A stretch of 32,220 bases of DNA from Hungatella hathewayi WAL-18680 (GTDB lineage: Bacteria; Bacillota; Clostridia; Lachnospirales; Lachnospiraceae). The stretch is taken from NCBI RefSeq assembly GCF_000235505.1, contig NZ_JH379027.1:2754762-2786981 (forward strand). Direction: 5' to 3'. The notes beneath the pieces are model-generated. The model ran no database searches. It was not told the origin of the DNA and saw nothing but the letters and a program-made list of their open reading frames with translations. Of this stretch, positions 14,169-23,141 are shown in pieces (within the stretch, counting starts at the first letter, position 1; each line of letters starts with the position of its first letter). Both the position numbers and the translations under genes were made by a program.

Positions 14169-15590
14169 GTGAATCGGATGGAACTGCCGGAGCGTTATAT
14201 AGAAAAGATGAGACAGCTGCTTGGGGATGAGTTTTCGCCCTATCTGGACAGCTTTGAAACACCTTCCGTGAACGGACTCAGGGTGAATACGGGGAAGGTG
14301 GATGTGGAGCATTTTCTGGAAATGTTGCCGTCTGGCCTTAACCTGGAGCGGGTGCCCTGGATAGAAAACGGGTTTTATTATCCGCAGGAGGAGCGGCTTT
14401 CCAAGGATGTTTACTACTATGCGGGGCTGTATTATCTGCAGGAGCCAAGCGCCATGACGCCGGCCTCCCTGCTTCCTGTGGAACCGGGGGATATGGTGCT
14501 GGACGTGTGCGCGGCTCCGGGAGGAAAGAGCACGGAGCTGGGCGTGAAATTAAAGGGACGGGGAATGCTGGTGGCCAATGATATCAGCAATTCCAGGGCC
14601 AAGGCCCTCCTCAAGAATCTGGAGTTGTTTGGCATTCCCAATATCTGCGTGACCAGTGAGACGCCGGAGAAGCTGGCCGGGGTGTTCCCGGAGTTTTTCG
14701 ACAAGATTCTGGTGGATGCGCCCTGTTCCGGAGAAGGCATGTTCCGGCGGGATAAGGATATGGTGAAGAGCTGGCTGGAGAAGGGGCCGGAGTATTACTG
14801 CCAGCTTCAGAGAGAGATTACCGGACAGGCCGTGGAAATGTTGAAGCCAGGAGGTTATCTCCTGTATTCCACCTGTACGTTTGACAGGGAGGAGGACGAG
14901 GGGACGATCGAGTACCTTCTGGAGCGGTACCCGGAGCTGGAGCTGGTGAAACTGCCGTTGTTTGACGGGGCGGTGGACGGGATTGGACTCTCTGGGTGTA
15001 TCCGGCTGTTTCCTCATCGGATTAAGGGAGAGGGACATTTTGTCGCCCTTTTGCATAAAAAGAAGTCGGATTTGGAATATGAATGGCGCATGGTTGCCCA
15101 GGATGACGGAACATGGAGAGACAGTGTCCGAAATCTGGCTGGCAAACCTTCATCCGGCCGCCGTCTTCGGGAGCAGGAGCCGGAACTTTCCAAATTTCTG
15201 GATATGGTTGACTGGGAGTTTGACGATGGCCGGCTGGTGGAGAAGAACGGCAGTGTGTATTATCTGCCGGAGGGATTTCCGGAGAATTCCCGGCTGCGGT
15301 TTCTGCGGACGGGGCTCCTGATGGGAGAACTGAAAAAAGGACGGTTTGAGCCGGGACAGGCCCTTGCCATGGCGCTGTCGCCGGAGACATTTTCCCAGAC
15401 GATCTCCTTTGAGCGGGGAGATGAGAGGGTTATCCGGTATCTGAAGGGGGAGACCATTTCCCTGACGGAGTCGGAGGGGCCTTTAAAGGGCTGGTGCCTG
15501 GTCTGCGTGGACGGGTTTGCGCTGGGCTTTGCGAAGGGCACCGGGATGGCCCTGAAAAACAAATATTATCCGGGATGGCGGTGGCAGTGA
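14169..15590 (+). CDS. RsmF-like rRNA (cytosine-C5-)-methyltransferase
   Basis: The protein has 473 residues and belongs to the NOL1/NOP2/Sun family (RsmB/RsmF group). It has SAM-binding VLDVCAAPGGKS (residues 110-121), the release cysteine in DAPCSGEGMF (Cys186) and the nucleophilic cysteine in YSTCTF (Cys236). The region after about 300 matches the RsmF-type C-terminal extension with a PUA-like end. The probable substrate is a cytosine in 16S rRNA, but the position cannot be inferred. A GTG at 14169 is chosen because GGAGAG lies just upstream, while the next ATG (14178) is too far away. It overlaps the next gene through TGATG. Confidence 0.9.
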   Translation: MNRMELPERYIEKMRQLLGDEFSPYLDSFETPSVNGLRVNTGKVDVEHFLEMLPSGLNLERVPWIENGFYYPQEERLSKDVYYYAGLYYLQEPSAMTPASLLPVEPGDMVLDVCAAPGGKSTELGVKLKGRGMLVANDISNSRAKALLKNLELFGIPNICVTSETPEKLAGVFPEFFDKILVDAPCSGEGMFRRDKDMVKSWLEKGPEYYCQLQREITGQAVEMLKPGGYLLYSTCTFDREEDEGTIEYLLERYPELELVKLPLFDGAVDGIGLSGCIRLFPHRIKGEGHFVALLHKKKSDLEYEWRMVAQDDGTWRDSVRNLAGKPSSGRRLREQEPELSKFLDMVDWEFDDGRLVEKNGSVYYLPEGFPENSRLRFLRTGLLMGELKKGRFEPGQALAMALSPETFSQTISFERGDERVIRYLKGETISLTESEGPLKGWCLVCVDGFALGFAKGTGMALKNKYYPGWRWQ

Positions 15591-16312
15591 TGACAGGACA
15601 GATGCGGTTGGACAAATATCTTGGCGAGATGGGAATGGGAACCAGAAGCCAGTTGAAGGAAGCGGCGAAAAAAGGCCGGATTCTCGTCAACGGGGAAGTG
15701 GAGAAGAAGACGGAGCGAAAGATTGTGCCGGGAAACGATGTGGTTTCGTTCGATGGCCAGCCGGTATCCTACGTGGAGATGGAATATTACATGTTAAACA
15801 AGCCCCAGGGCGTGGTGTCGGCCACGGAGGACAAGCGCCATCGGACGGTGGTGGAGCTGGTTGGTGACAGGAAGCGGGATGACTTGTTTCCGGTGGGGCG
15901 GCTGGATATCGATACGGAAGGTCTGCTGCTGATCACCAATGACGGGGATTTGGCCCACCGGCTGCTGTCCCCGAAACGCCATGTGGACAAGGTGTATTTT
16001 GCACGGATAGAGGGGGAACTCCCGGCGGACGCGGGGGAGCGGCTGGCACGGGGAATCACCCTGACGGACGGCACGCCGACCCTTCCGGCCAGGCTGGAGA
16101 TCCAAAAGCAGGACGGCGGGGAGTCGGAGATTCTGCTCACCATCCATGAGGGAAAATTCCATCAGGTGAAGCGGATGTTCGAGGCCCTGGGATGCCAGGT
16201 GGTCTACCTAAAACGAATGTCCATGGGGCCGCTGGTCCTGGACGGAGAGTTACAGCCGGGAGAGTACCGGGCGCTGAACGAAGAGGAACTGGAAGCGTTG
16301 AAAAATGCTTAG
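15590..16312 (+). CDS. RsuA-family rRNA pseudouridine synthase
   Basis: The protein has 240 residues. An S4 RNA-binding domain (MRLDKYLGEMGMGTRSQLKEA) is followed by a pseudouridine synthase domain with YMLNKPQGVVSA and the catalytic Asp in GRLDIDTEGLLLIT. FHQVKRMF is the usual C-terminal motif. It is closest to RsuA (pseudouridine 516 of 16S rRNA), although RluB/RluE are related. The ATG at 15590 shares bases with the stop of the methyltransferase gene, so the two RNA-modification genes are translationally coupled. An in-frame ATG at 15602 is the alternative. Confidence 0.92.
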   Translation: MTGQMRLDKYLGEMGMGTRSQLKEAAKKGRILVNGEVEKKTERKIVPGNDVVSFDGQPVSYVEMEYYMLNKPQGVVSATEDKRHRTVVELVGDRKRDDLFPVGRLDIDTEGLLLITNDGDLAHRLLSPKRHVDKVYFARIEGELPADAGERLARGITLTDGTPTLPARLEIQKQDGGESEILLTIHEGKFHQVKRMFEALGCQVVYLKRMSMGPLVLDGELQPGEYRALNEEELEALKNA

Positions 16313-16364
16313 ATGACAGGAAGCGCAGAGACAAAGAGACAGGATAACAGAAAAGAGAGGCATC

Positions 16365-17024
16365 ATGTTAGATAAGAAAAAAGCAGTTATTTTTGATTTG
16401 GATGGAACACTGGTGGACTCCATGTGGATGTGGAAGAATATTGACGTGGAGTTTTTGAAAACATATGGATATGAGTGCCCGGACGACTTACAGAAGGTCA
16501 TCGAGGGCATGAGCTTTTCCGAGACGGCCGCCTATTTTAAGGAGCGGTTCGCCCTGCCGTTAACGCTGGACGAGATCAAGCATATCTGGACGGAAATGTC
16601 TCTGGACAAATACCGTCATCAGGTACCGTTAAAGCACGGCGTGCGGGAGTTTTTGCAGCATGTAAAGCGTCTGGGACTTAGCTGTGGGATTGCCACCAGC
16701 AACGGACGGGAAATGGTGGACGCGGTGATTGAAGCCCTCCATATTGGCTCATACTTTCAGGTAGTGACCACGGCCTGCGAGGTGGCGGCCGGGAAACCGG
16801 AGCCGGACATCTATTTGAAGGTGGCGGACACCCTGCAGGTGGACCCGGCGGACTGCCTGGTGTTTGAGGACATCCCGGCCGGTATCCTGGCGGGGAAACG
16901 GGCCGGCATGACGGTCTGCGCCGTGGAGGATGCATTTTCCACCGGCATGAGGGAAGAGAAACGGAAGCTGGCTGACTATTTTATCAATGATTACTTTGAT
17001 ATTTTGAATGGAGTTGTAGAATGA
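16365..17024 (+). CDS. HAD-superfamily phosphatase/phosphoglucomutase-like hydrolase
   Basis: The protein has 219 residues. Motif I is FDLDGT with Asp11 (nucleophile) and Asp13, motif II is the Thr/Ser of ATSNGR, motif III is the Lys in GKPEPD, and motif IV is FEDIPAG. A helical cap lies between residues 15 and 90, typical of the beta-phosphoglucomutase/phosphoglycolate phosphatase subgroup. The substrate is probably a small sugar phosphate but cannot be read from the sequence. A GAGAGG ribosome binding site precedes the ATG. Its stop overlaps the start of the radical SAM gene (ATGA). Confidence 0.9.
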   Translation: MLDKKKAVIFDLDGTLVDSMWMWKNIDVEFLKTYGYECPDDLQKVIEGMSFSETAAYFKERFALPLTLDEIKHIWTEMSLDKYRHQVPLKHGVREFLQHVKRLGLSCGIATSNGREMVDAVIEALHIGSYFQVVTTACEVAAGKPEPDIYLKVADTLQVDPADCLVFEDIPAGILAGKRAGMTVCAVEDAFSTGMREEKRKLADYFINDYFDILNGVVE

Positions 17025-19039
17025 GACATGATTACCTGCCGATCAATCGAACCGATATGAGCATCCGTGGATGGAACCAGTGCGATTTCATCTATGTGTC
17101 GGGTGACGCCTATGTGGACCATCCATCCTTTGGACCTGCCATCATCTCCAGGCTGCTGGAGGCCCACGGCTACAAGGTGGGCATCATCGCCCAGCCGGAC
17201 TGGAAGGATGCTAAGAGCATCACGATCCTGGGACAGCCGAGGCTTGGATTCCTGGTGTCCGCCGGCAATATGGATTCCATGGTGAACCACTATTCCGTGT
17301 CAAAAAAACGGAGAAAAGAGGATGCCTACACTCCCGGCGGCGTCATGGGGAAACGGCCGGATTACGCCACGATTGTGTACTGTAACCTGATTCGCTCGGT
17401 ATACAAGGATTCTCCGATTATCATCGGGGGAATCGAGACCAGTCTGCGGCGGCTGGCCCATTACGACTACTGGTCCGACAAATTAAAACGCTCGATTCTG
17501 CTGGATTCCCAGGCGGACTTGATATCATACGGGATGGGGGAGCGCTCTATTGTGGAGATAGCCGACGCGCTGGACAGCGGGATAGCGGTGAAGGACATTA
17601 CCTTTATTGAGGGGACGGTGTACCGGACGAAGAGTCTGGAATCGGTTTACGATTACCACCTTCTGCCGGACTACACGGAACTTTTGAAGGATAAGACGGA
17701 GTATGCCAGAAGTTTTTATGTCCAGTACAGCAACACGGACCCCTTTGTGGGAAAACGTCTGGTGGAGCCCTATGAGGGGCGTGTTTATGTGGTACAGAAT
17801 CCGCCGTCAAAGCCGCTGTCCCAGCAGGAGATGGATGAGGTCTATGATCTGCCCTATATGAGAAATTATCACCCTTCCTATGAGGAGGCGGGCGGGATTC
17901 CGGCTATCCGGGAGATTAAGTTCAGTTTAATCAGTAACCGGGGGTGTTTTGGAGCCTGCAGCTTCTGCGCGCTGACCTTCCACCAGGGAAGAATCATCCA
18001 GGCCAGAAGCCACGAATCTCTGGTACAGGAGGCTAAGCTTCTGACGGAAGAGCCAGATTTTAAGGGCTACATCCACGATGTGGGCGGGCCCACGGCAGAT
18101 TTCCGGTTCCCGGCCTGTGAGAAACAGATGACGAAGGGGGCCTGTCCTAATAAACAGTGTCTCTTCCCGGAACCGTGTAAGAATCTTCGGGCCGACCACT
18201 CGGACTATATTGAGCTGCTTCGCAAGCTGCGCAGTCTGCCGAAGGTGAAGAAGGTGTTTATCCGCTCCGGTATCCGGTTTGACTATGTGCTGGCGGATTC
18301 CAGCCGGAAGTTTTTGAAGGAGCTGTGCGAGCACCACGTCAGCGGCCAGCTGAAGGTGGCCCCGGAGCATGTGGCGGATCCGGTGCTGGAAATGATGGGG
18401 AAACCGAAGAACAGCGTCTACCGGCAGTTTGTGAAGGAATACAAGGAGATGAACGGGAGACTGGGCAAGAACCAGTATCTGGTACCATATCTGATGTCCT
18501 CCCATCCGGGTTCATCCATGAAGGAGGCGGTGGAGCTGGCGGAATATCTGCGGGATTTGGGCTACATGCCGGAGCAGGTCCAGGATTTCTATCCCACGCC
18601 GTCCACCATATCCACCTGTATGTACTACACAGGATATGACTGCCGGACCATGAAGAAGGTCTATGTGCCGGTCAATCCCCACGAGAAGGCCATGCAGAGG
18701 GCGTTGATACAGTACCGGAACCCCAAGAACTATGAGCTGGTGGTGGAAGCCCTGAAGCTGGCGGGGCGGACGGATTTGATTGGGTATGATAAGAAATGCC
18801 TGGTCCGCCCGAAGGGCGGGAAACCATATGGGGAGACCGGCCGTGGAACACGTACACAGGAGGGCAGACCTGGGCAGCGGGATGGAGAGAATAACCGTGG
18901 GGCACGGTCGGGAGAAAGCGCCTGCAGCCGTGGGGATGGAAGCAAAAAAGACAGTTTCCGTCCGTCCGCCGAGCGTCCGAAGACTTCGGCCCGACCAAAG
19001 AAAACCATACGAAACGTTCACAAAAAAGCTAAAAAATAA
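17021..19039 (+). CDS. YgiQ family radical SAM protein
   Basis: The protein has 672 residues. The N-terminal YgiQ domain (residues 1-290, with CDFIYVSGDAYVDHPSFG) is followed by a radical SAM core whose 4Fe-4S ligands are Cys309, Cys313 and Cys316 (GCFGACSFC). A second Cys-rich stretch follows at about 365-390 (ACPNKQC, PEPCKN). The last 70 residues are a basic, Gly/Arg/Lys-rich low-complexity tail, which in family members varies freely. The biochemical role of YgiQ is not established. ATGA overlap with the HAD gene shows cotranslation. Confidence 0.93.
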   Translation: MRHDYLPINRTDMSIRGWNQCDFIYVSGDAYVDHPSFGPAIISRLLEAHGYKVGIIAQPDWKDAKSITILGQPRLGFLVSAGNMDSMVNHYSVSKKRRKEDAYTPGGVMGKRPDYATIVYCNLIRSVYKDSPIIIGGIETSLRRLAHYDYWSDKLKRSILLDSQADLISYGMGERSIVEIADALDSGIAVKDITFIEGTVYRTKSLESVYDYHLLPDYTELLKDKTEYARSFYVQYSNTDPFVGKRLVEPYEGRVYVVQNPPSKPLSQQEMDEVYDLPYMRNYHPSYEEAGGIPAIREIKFSLISNRGCFGACSFCALTFHQGRIIQARSHESLVQEAKLLTEEPDFKGYIHDVGGPTADFRFPACEKQMTKGACPNKQCLFPEPCKNLRADHSDYIELLRKLRSLPKVKKVFIRSGIRFDYVLADSSRKFLKELCEHHVSGQLKVAPEHVADPVLEMMGKPKNSVYRQFVKEYKEMNGRLGKNQYLVPYLMSSHPGSSMKEAVELAEYLRDLGYMPEQVQDFYPTPSTISTCMYYTGYDCRTMKKVYVPVNPHEKAMQRALIQYRNPKNYELVVEALKLAGRTDLIGYDKKCLVRPKGGKPYGETGRGTRTQEGRPGQRDGENNRGARSGESACSRGDGSKKDSFRPSAERPKTSARPKKTIRNVHKKAKK

Positions 19040-19081
19040 TTTTAATGAACTTCAATTATCAAGTGGAAAGGAAGTAATAGA

Positions 19082-19846
19082 ATGAAGATTGCTGTCGTGA
19101 CAGGCGCCTCATCGGGAATGGGACGGGAAGCCGTGATTCAGATTGCGGACCGCTTTGGAGGTATTGATGAAATCTGGATGATTGCCAGAAGAAAAGAGCG
19201 TCTCAAGGAGCTGGACGGCCACGTGCCGGTGACACTCCGCTGTTTCGGTCTGGATGTGACGGATTCCGATGATTTAAAAGTGCTGGAAATGGCGTTGAAG
19301 GAGAACAAGCCGGATGTGAAGCTGCTGATCAACTCCGCCGGTTACGGCAAAATCGGCAATGTGGGAGATGTCTGTCTGGAGGATGAGACCGGCATGATTC
19401 AGGTCAACTGCCAGGCGCTGTGTGCGGTGACCCACATGGTTCTGCCCTATATGGGAAAGAACAGCCGCATCCTTCAGTTTGCTTCCTCCGCGGCCTTTCT
19501 GCCACAGCCGCGCTTTGCCATCTACGCGGCCACCAAGTCCTTTGTGCTCAGTTACAGCCGCGCGCTGGGAGCGGAGCTGAAAAACCGGGGCATATTCGTG
19601 ACAGCAGTCTGTCCGGGTCCGGTGAAAACCGAATTCTTTGATATCGCCGAGACGACGGGCCATATTCCACTCTATAAACGGCTGGTGATGGCAGACCCAA
19701 GAAAGGTAGTCAGACTGGCGCTCCGGGACAGCATGATGGGAAAACCGCTGTCCATTTACGGATTTACGATGAAGGGCTTTTATGTGCTCAGCAAGATTCT
19801 GCCGCACAGCTGGCTTTTGTATCTGATGACCCACATGAAATTTTAA
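19082..19846 (+). CDS. Short-chain dehydrogenase/reductase (SDR) family protein
   Basis: The protein has 254 residues. It has a classical SDR cofactor loop TGASSGMG (residues 7-14), a structural NSAGYG (84-89), and the catalytic Ser135/136, Tyr148 and Lys152 (YAATK). CPGPVKTEF matches the PG motif after the active site. ARRKER following the second strand suggests NADP preference. The C-terminal segment (FYVLSKILPHSWLLYLMTHM) is hydrophobic, as in membrane-associated SDRs of the DltE/YqjQ type. The substrate is unknown. Confidence 0.9.
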   Translation: MKIAVVTGASSGMGREAVIQIADRFGGIDEIWMIARRKERLKELDGHVPVTLRCFGLDVTDSDDLKVLEMALKENKPDVKLLINSAGYGKIGNVGDVCLEDETGMIQVNCQALCAVTHMVLPYMGKNSRILQFASSAAFLPQPRFAIYAATKSFVLSYSRALGAELKNRGIFVTAVCPGPVKTEFFDIAETTGHIPLYKRLVMADPRKVVRLALRDSMMGKPLSIYGFTMKGFYVLSKILPHSWLLYLMTHMKF

Positions 19847-19891
19847 TCAGTTCGCGGGGCTTCTGCCCCATACATAGATTGAGGACGAGAG

Positions 19892-20464
19892 ATGAAGAAC
19901 AGGAAGAATAAAGGGGAATACGGATACCGGGATTATCGCAGAAAGGTGCGGACGGTCATGGTTGCCGCCGGTGTGGCGGCAATCCTCATCCAGCTGGCGG
20001 CCAGGGGGCTGACAGACAACCAGGCGGCAAAAAATATATTGACGGTGATGGCAGTGCTGTCTGTCCTGCCCACCGCCAATTTAGCGTCGCCGCTGCTGGC
20101 CTCCTGGCGGTACCGGACCCCGTCGGAAGCATTTTATCAGAAGGTACGGGCCCATGAGGGGGAGTTTACCATCCTCTATGATTTGATTGTCACCACCAAG
20201 GAGAGTATTCTGCCATTCGACGCGGTGATTGTACATCCAAATGGCATTTACGCCTACTGTACCGCAAATAAGGTGGACAGCTCCAAGGCGGAGAAATCCT
20301 TAAATGCCCTGCTGAAGGGGCAGAAGCTGGACGGGAATTTAAAGATTATCAAAGACGAGAAAGGCTTTTTCCACCGCATGGAGGGGTTAAAGCCGGCGGC
20401 TGACTACGAGGACGACGGAAGCGTGGACTATGCGGCCAATTTTTTGAAAAATATGTCCATGTAG
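19892..20464 (+). CDS. Hypothetical membrane protein
   Basis: I do not recognise this 190-residue protein. It has a basic N-terminus (KNRKNKGEYGYRDYRRK), two closely spaced hydrophobic segments (about 22-37 and 49-70), and a soluble C-terminal domain of about 110 residues with mixed alpha/beta character (FTILYDLIVTTKESILPFDAVIV) but no catalytic motif. The next gene also encodes an unknown membrane protein with a large cytosolic tail, and the two are 33 nt apart, so they probably act together. Confidence 0.75.
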   Translation: MKNRKNKGEYGYRDYRRKVRTVMVAAGVAAILIQLAARGLTDNQAAKNILTVMAVLSVLPTANLASPLLASWRYRTPSEAFYQKVRAHEGEFTILYDLIVTTKESILPFDAVIVHPNGIYAYCTANKVDSSKAEKSLNALLKGQKLDGNLKIIKDEKGFFHRMEGLKPAADYEDDGSVDYAANFLKNMSM

Positions 20465-20497
20465 GGACAGAGATGACTGGGATACAGGAGGGATGGA

Positions 20498-21625
20498 ATG
20501 AGCAATCATGACAAATTTATGATAAAACTTGCCTATGTGCTGGCTGCGGCGGGATTCTTTCTCGTGTTTTTTGCTGCCTGTCTGTTTCTGGGGGTTTTTC
20601 ATGAGATAGGGTATCCTTTTCTGATCGTGAGCCGGAACCGGAACACAAGTATGATGGCCATGATGGCGGCAAGCGCCAGCGCTGTTTCGGGAGTGGCCAT
20701 GCTGCTCTTAGGGTTCCTAAATTTTTCCACCAGACCGACGAAGGCATCTGTCTACGCGATTGAACAGATAGATACGATTGGCTGCCAGATGGAACGGACG
20801 CGGCGCCAGAGTGCGGAGCATCTGGCCGGGATGTACAGCCAGCGGTATTTTTCACGCATGGGGTATGATGAGTTTGGGTTCCATGTACTGCTGTTTGCGG
20901 TTATGACTGTTGCTTTGAGCGTGGGAGAGGGTACCAGTCTGTCTTTTCTGGTGTTTGTGTTACTGGTGGTGGCAATTTCTCTTGCGGCCGCCAGAGTCCG
21001 CTCGAAGCTTTTTCTGGAGTTTAGCGGTATCCTGTCGGACAAATGCCAGCCCTATGCCGCGCTGCTGGCATTTTTAACGCCGTTAAGAGCGAGACAGCGG
21101 TTGAGAATCAAGAAGTCGACCTACGGCTATCTGTCCATGATAACGCTGGGATTCTATTATATGGGAGAATTTGAGCGGGCGCTGGAGCATGTCGGACTTG
21201 TGTGGGAGGAAGCGCCGAATTTTGTAAAGAAAACAGTGAATCAGATTCATTTCCATACCATAAGACTGTACTGTTACCAGGAACTGGGACTGGAGGAGGC
21301 GGCAGAGCAAGAGAAAGCCCAATTGGAAGAGTGTCTGAAGCTGCATCCCAAATGGGAGCGCCATCCCTACGCTACGGGCTACCGGGCAAATGAAAATATC
21401 AAGTCTCTGATCGAGACGGAGCAGTACCAGGAGGCCAGAGCGCTTCTGGCGGAGCGGATTGAGGCCGGAAACCCTGTCTATATGCGGGTGGCGTACCACT
21501 ACCAGATGTGGAGGGTGGCACAACTTACGAAGGATGAGAACGAGGCGCAGATACACGCGGAATACATCACTCAGTACGGAAAGGATATGTTCTACTATGC
21601 GAGAATTAACAGTGAACAGCAATGA
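20498..21625 (+). CDS. Hypothetical membrane protein with helical (TPR-like) C-terminal domain
   Basis: I do not recognise this 375-residue protein. Four hydrophobic segments are visible (about 9-33, 48-73, 128-142, 146-165). The cytosolic C-terminal half consists of helical pairs resembling tetratricopeptide repeats ([60 protein letters not shown]). A protein-interaction role is inferred from this. AGGAGGG precedes the ATG at a good distance. The last 29 nt overlap the start of the downstream pseudouridine synthase. Confidence 0.78.
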   Translation: MSNHDKFMIKLAYVLAAAGFFLVFFAACLFLGVFHEIGYPFLIVSRNRNTSMMAMMAASASAVSGVAMLLLGFLNFSTRPTKASVYAIEQIDTIGCQMERTRRQSAEHLAGMYSQRYFSRMGYDEFGFHVLLFAVMTVALSVGEGTSLSFLVFVLLVVAISLAAARVRSKLFLEFSGILSDKCQPYAALLAFLTPLRARQRLRIKKSTYGYLSMITLGFYYMGEFERALEHVGLVWEEAPNFVKKTVNQIHFHTIRLYCYQELGLEEAAEQEKAQLEECLKLHPKWERHPYATGYRANENIKSLIETEQYQEARALLAERIEAGNPVYMRVAYHYQMWRVAQLTKDENEAQIHAEYITQYGKDMFYYARINSEQQ

Positions 21626-22562
21626 AGCGGGCCAGAGACTGGATAAACTGCTTGGAAAATATCTGAATCTGGCGAACAAGAGCTTTATCTATAAAATGCT
21701 CCGCAAAAAAAACATTACACTCAATGACAGAAAATGTGACGGCTCCGAGAAACTGGCCGAGGGGGATGTGGTGAAGTTGTGGCTCTCGGAGGAGACGCTT
21801 GAAAAATTCTCCCAAGTGAAGGTGCAGAAGGTGCAGACGCAAAAAAAGCTGGATATCCTCTACGAGGACACGCATATTCTGCTGGTCAACAAGCCGGCCG
21901 GGATGCTGTCCCAGAAGGCGAAGGACACGGACGTGTCCCTGGTGGAGTATCTCATCCACTATCTGCTGGATTCGGGGCAGATGCGCACGGAGGAACTTCG
22001 GAGCTTCAAGCCTTCCATCTGCAACCGGCTGGACCGCAACACCAGCGGACTTGTGGTGGCGGGAAAGTCACTGCCGGGGCTTCAGATTATGGCGGAGGTG
22101 TTTAAGGACAGAAGCATTCACAAGTACTATCAGTGCGTGGTGAAGGGGGAACTACGGGAGAGACAGCTGATTACCGGGTTTCTGACGAAGAATGAGAGGA
22201 CCAACCAGGTGACCATCCACAGGCAGGAGGTTCCGGGGAGCAGTCCGATTATGACGGAGTATGAACCGCTAACCTGTCACGACGGCTTTACGCTGCTGCG
22301 GGTGACGCTGATTACCGGACGGACCCATCAGATTCGCGCGCATTTATCCTCGATTGGTCATCCGATTGTGGGAGATTACAAGTACGGGGATGAGGCCGTC
22401 AATGAGGAGGCCAGGAAACGGTACCGGATTCAGAGCCAGATGCTCCATTCCTGCCAGATTGTTTTTCCGAATCTGCCGGAGCCGCTTGACTATCTGTCGG
22501 GGAAGACGTTTACGGCGCCTCTGCCGGAGACATTTTACCGGATTTTTAAGGATTTGAAGTGA
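21597..22562 (+). CDS. RluA/RluC/RluD-family pseudouridine synthase
   Basis: The protein has 321 residues. An N-terminal S4-like domain ([20 protein letters not shown]) precedes the RluA catalytic domain, with [13 protein letters not shown] and the catalytic Asp146 in [12 protein letters not shown], and the late motifs [10 protein letters not shown] and [10 protein letters not shown]. It modifies uridines in 23S rRNA or tRNA, but the site is not predictable. The start is put at 21597, where homology to the S4 domain begins. The frame is open further upstream, but that stretch is the other-frame reading of the upstream gene. Confidence 0.92.
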   Translation: MRELTVNSNEAGQRLDKLLGKYLNLANKSFIYKMLRKKNITLNDRKCDGSEKLAEGDVVKLWLSEETLEKFSQVKVQKVQTQKKLDILYEDTHILLVNKPAGMLSQKAKDTDVSLVEYLIHYLLDSGQMRTEELRSFKPSICNRLDRNTSGLVVAGKSLPGLQIMAEVFKDRSIHKYYQCVVKGELRERQLITGFLTKNERTNQVTIHRQEVPGSSPIMTEYEPLTCHDGFTLLRVTLITGRTHQIRAHLSSIGHPIVGDYKYGDEAVNEEARKRYRIQSQMLHSCQIVFPNLPEPLDYLSGKTFTAPLPETFYRIFKDLK

Positions 22563-22592
22563 TAAAACATTGGATACAAAGGATGGGATGAG

Positions 22593-23138
22593 ATGGGAAC
22601 ATGGAAGTCGAGGGGGCTGCGGGGCTCCACGCTGGAGGATATGATCAACCACAGCAATGAGGTATACCGGGAGAAGAAGCTGGCGCTGATCCAGAAAATT
22701 CCCACGCCCATTACGCCTATTACAATTGAGAAGAATACGAGACATATCACGCTGGCCTATTTTGATCAGAAGAGTACGGTGGACTATATTGGCACCGTCC
22801 AGGGCATTCCGGTGTGCTTTGACGCCAAGGAATGCGCGGTGAAGACATTTCCCCTTCAGAATGTCCATGAGCACCAGATACAGTTTATGAAGGAGTTTGA
22901 GGAGCAGGGCGGGATTGCGTTCATTATCCTGCATTTTACGGCGATGGATGAGGTGTACTACCTGCCGTTTGCCCATCTGTACCGGTATTGGGAGCGGATG
23001 GCGCAGGGGGGACGAAAGAGTATCACCTACGATGAGATTGACAAAACCTTCCGGATAGGGCGGCACCGGGATATTCTGGTGCATTATCTGGAGTTAATTC
23101 AAAAGGACTTGGAACAGCGGGATCACGCGGGAGAGTAG
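22593..23138 (+). CDS. recU: Holliday junction resolvase RecU
   Basis: The protein has 181 residues, and its family resolves four-way junctions during recombination and chromosome segregation in Bacillota. Nuclease-core residues are Asp64 (STVDYIG), Asp77 and Lys79 (CFDAKEC) in the PD-(D/E)xK fold. FPLQNVHEHQIQFM is also a RecU hallmark. In many Bacillota recU is next to a penicillin-binding protein gene. Here it is followed instead by a PF06541-type membrane protein. GGGATGAG lies just ahead of the ATG. Confidence 0.92.
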   Translation: MGTWKSRGLRGSTLEDMINHSNEVYREKKLALIQKIPTPITPITIEKNTRHITLAYFDQKSTVDYIGTVQGIPVCFDAKECAVKTFPLQNVHEHQIQFMKEFEEQGGIAFIILHFTAMDEVYYLPFAHLYRYWERMAQGGRKSITYDEIDKTFRIGRHRDILVHYLELIQKDLEQRDHAGE

Positions 23139-23141
23139 AGC

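Noticed and set aside
19856-19869. Small GGGGC/GCCCC hairpin after the SDR gene
   Set aside because: It has five pairs and no T run, so it does not support a terminator call.
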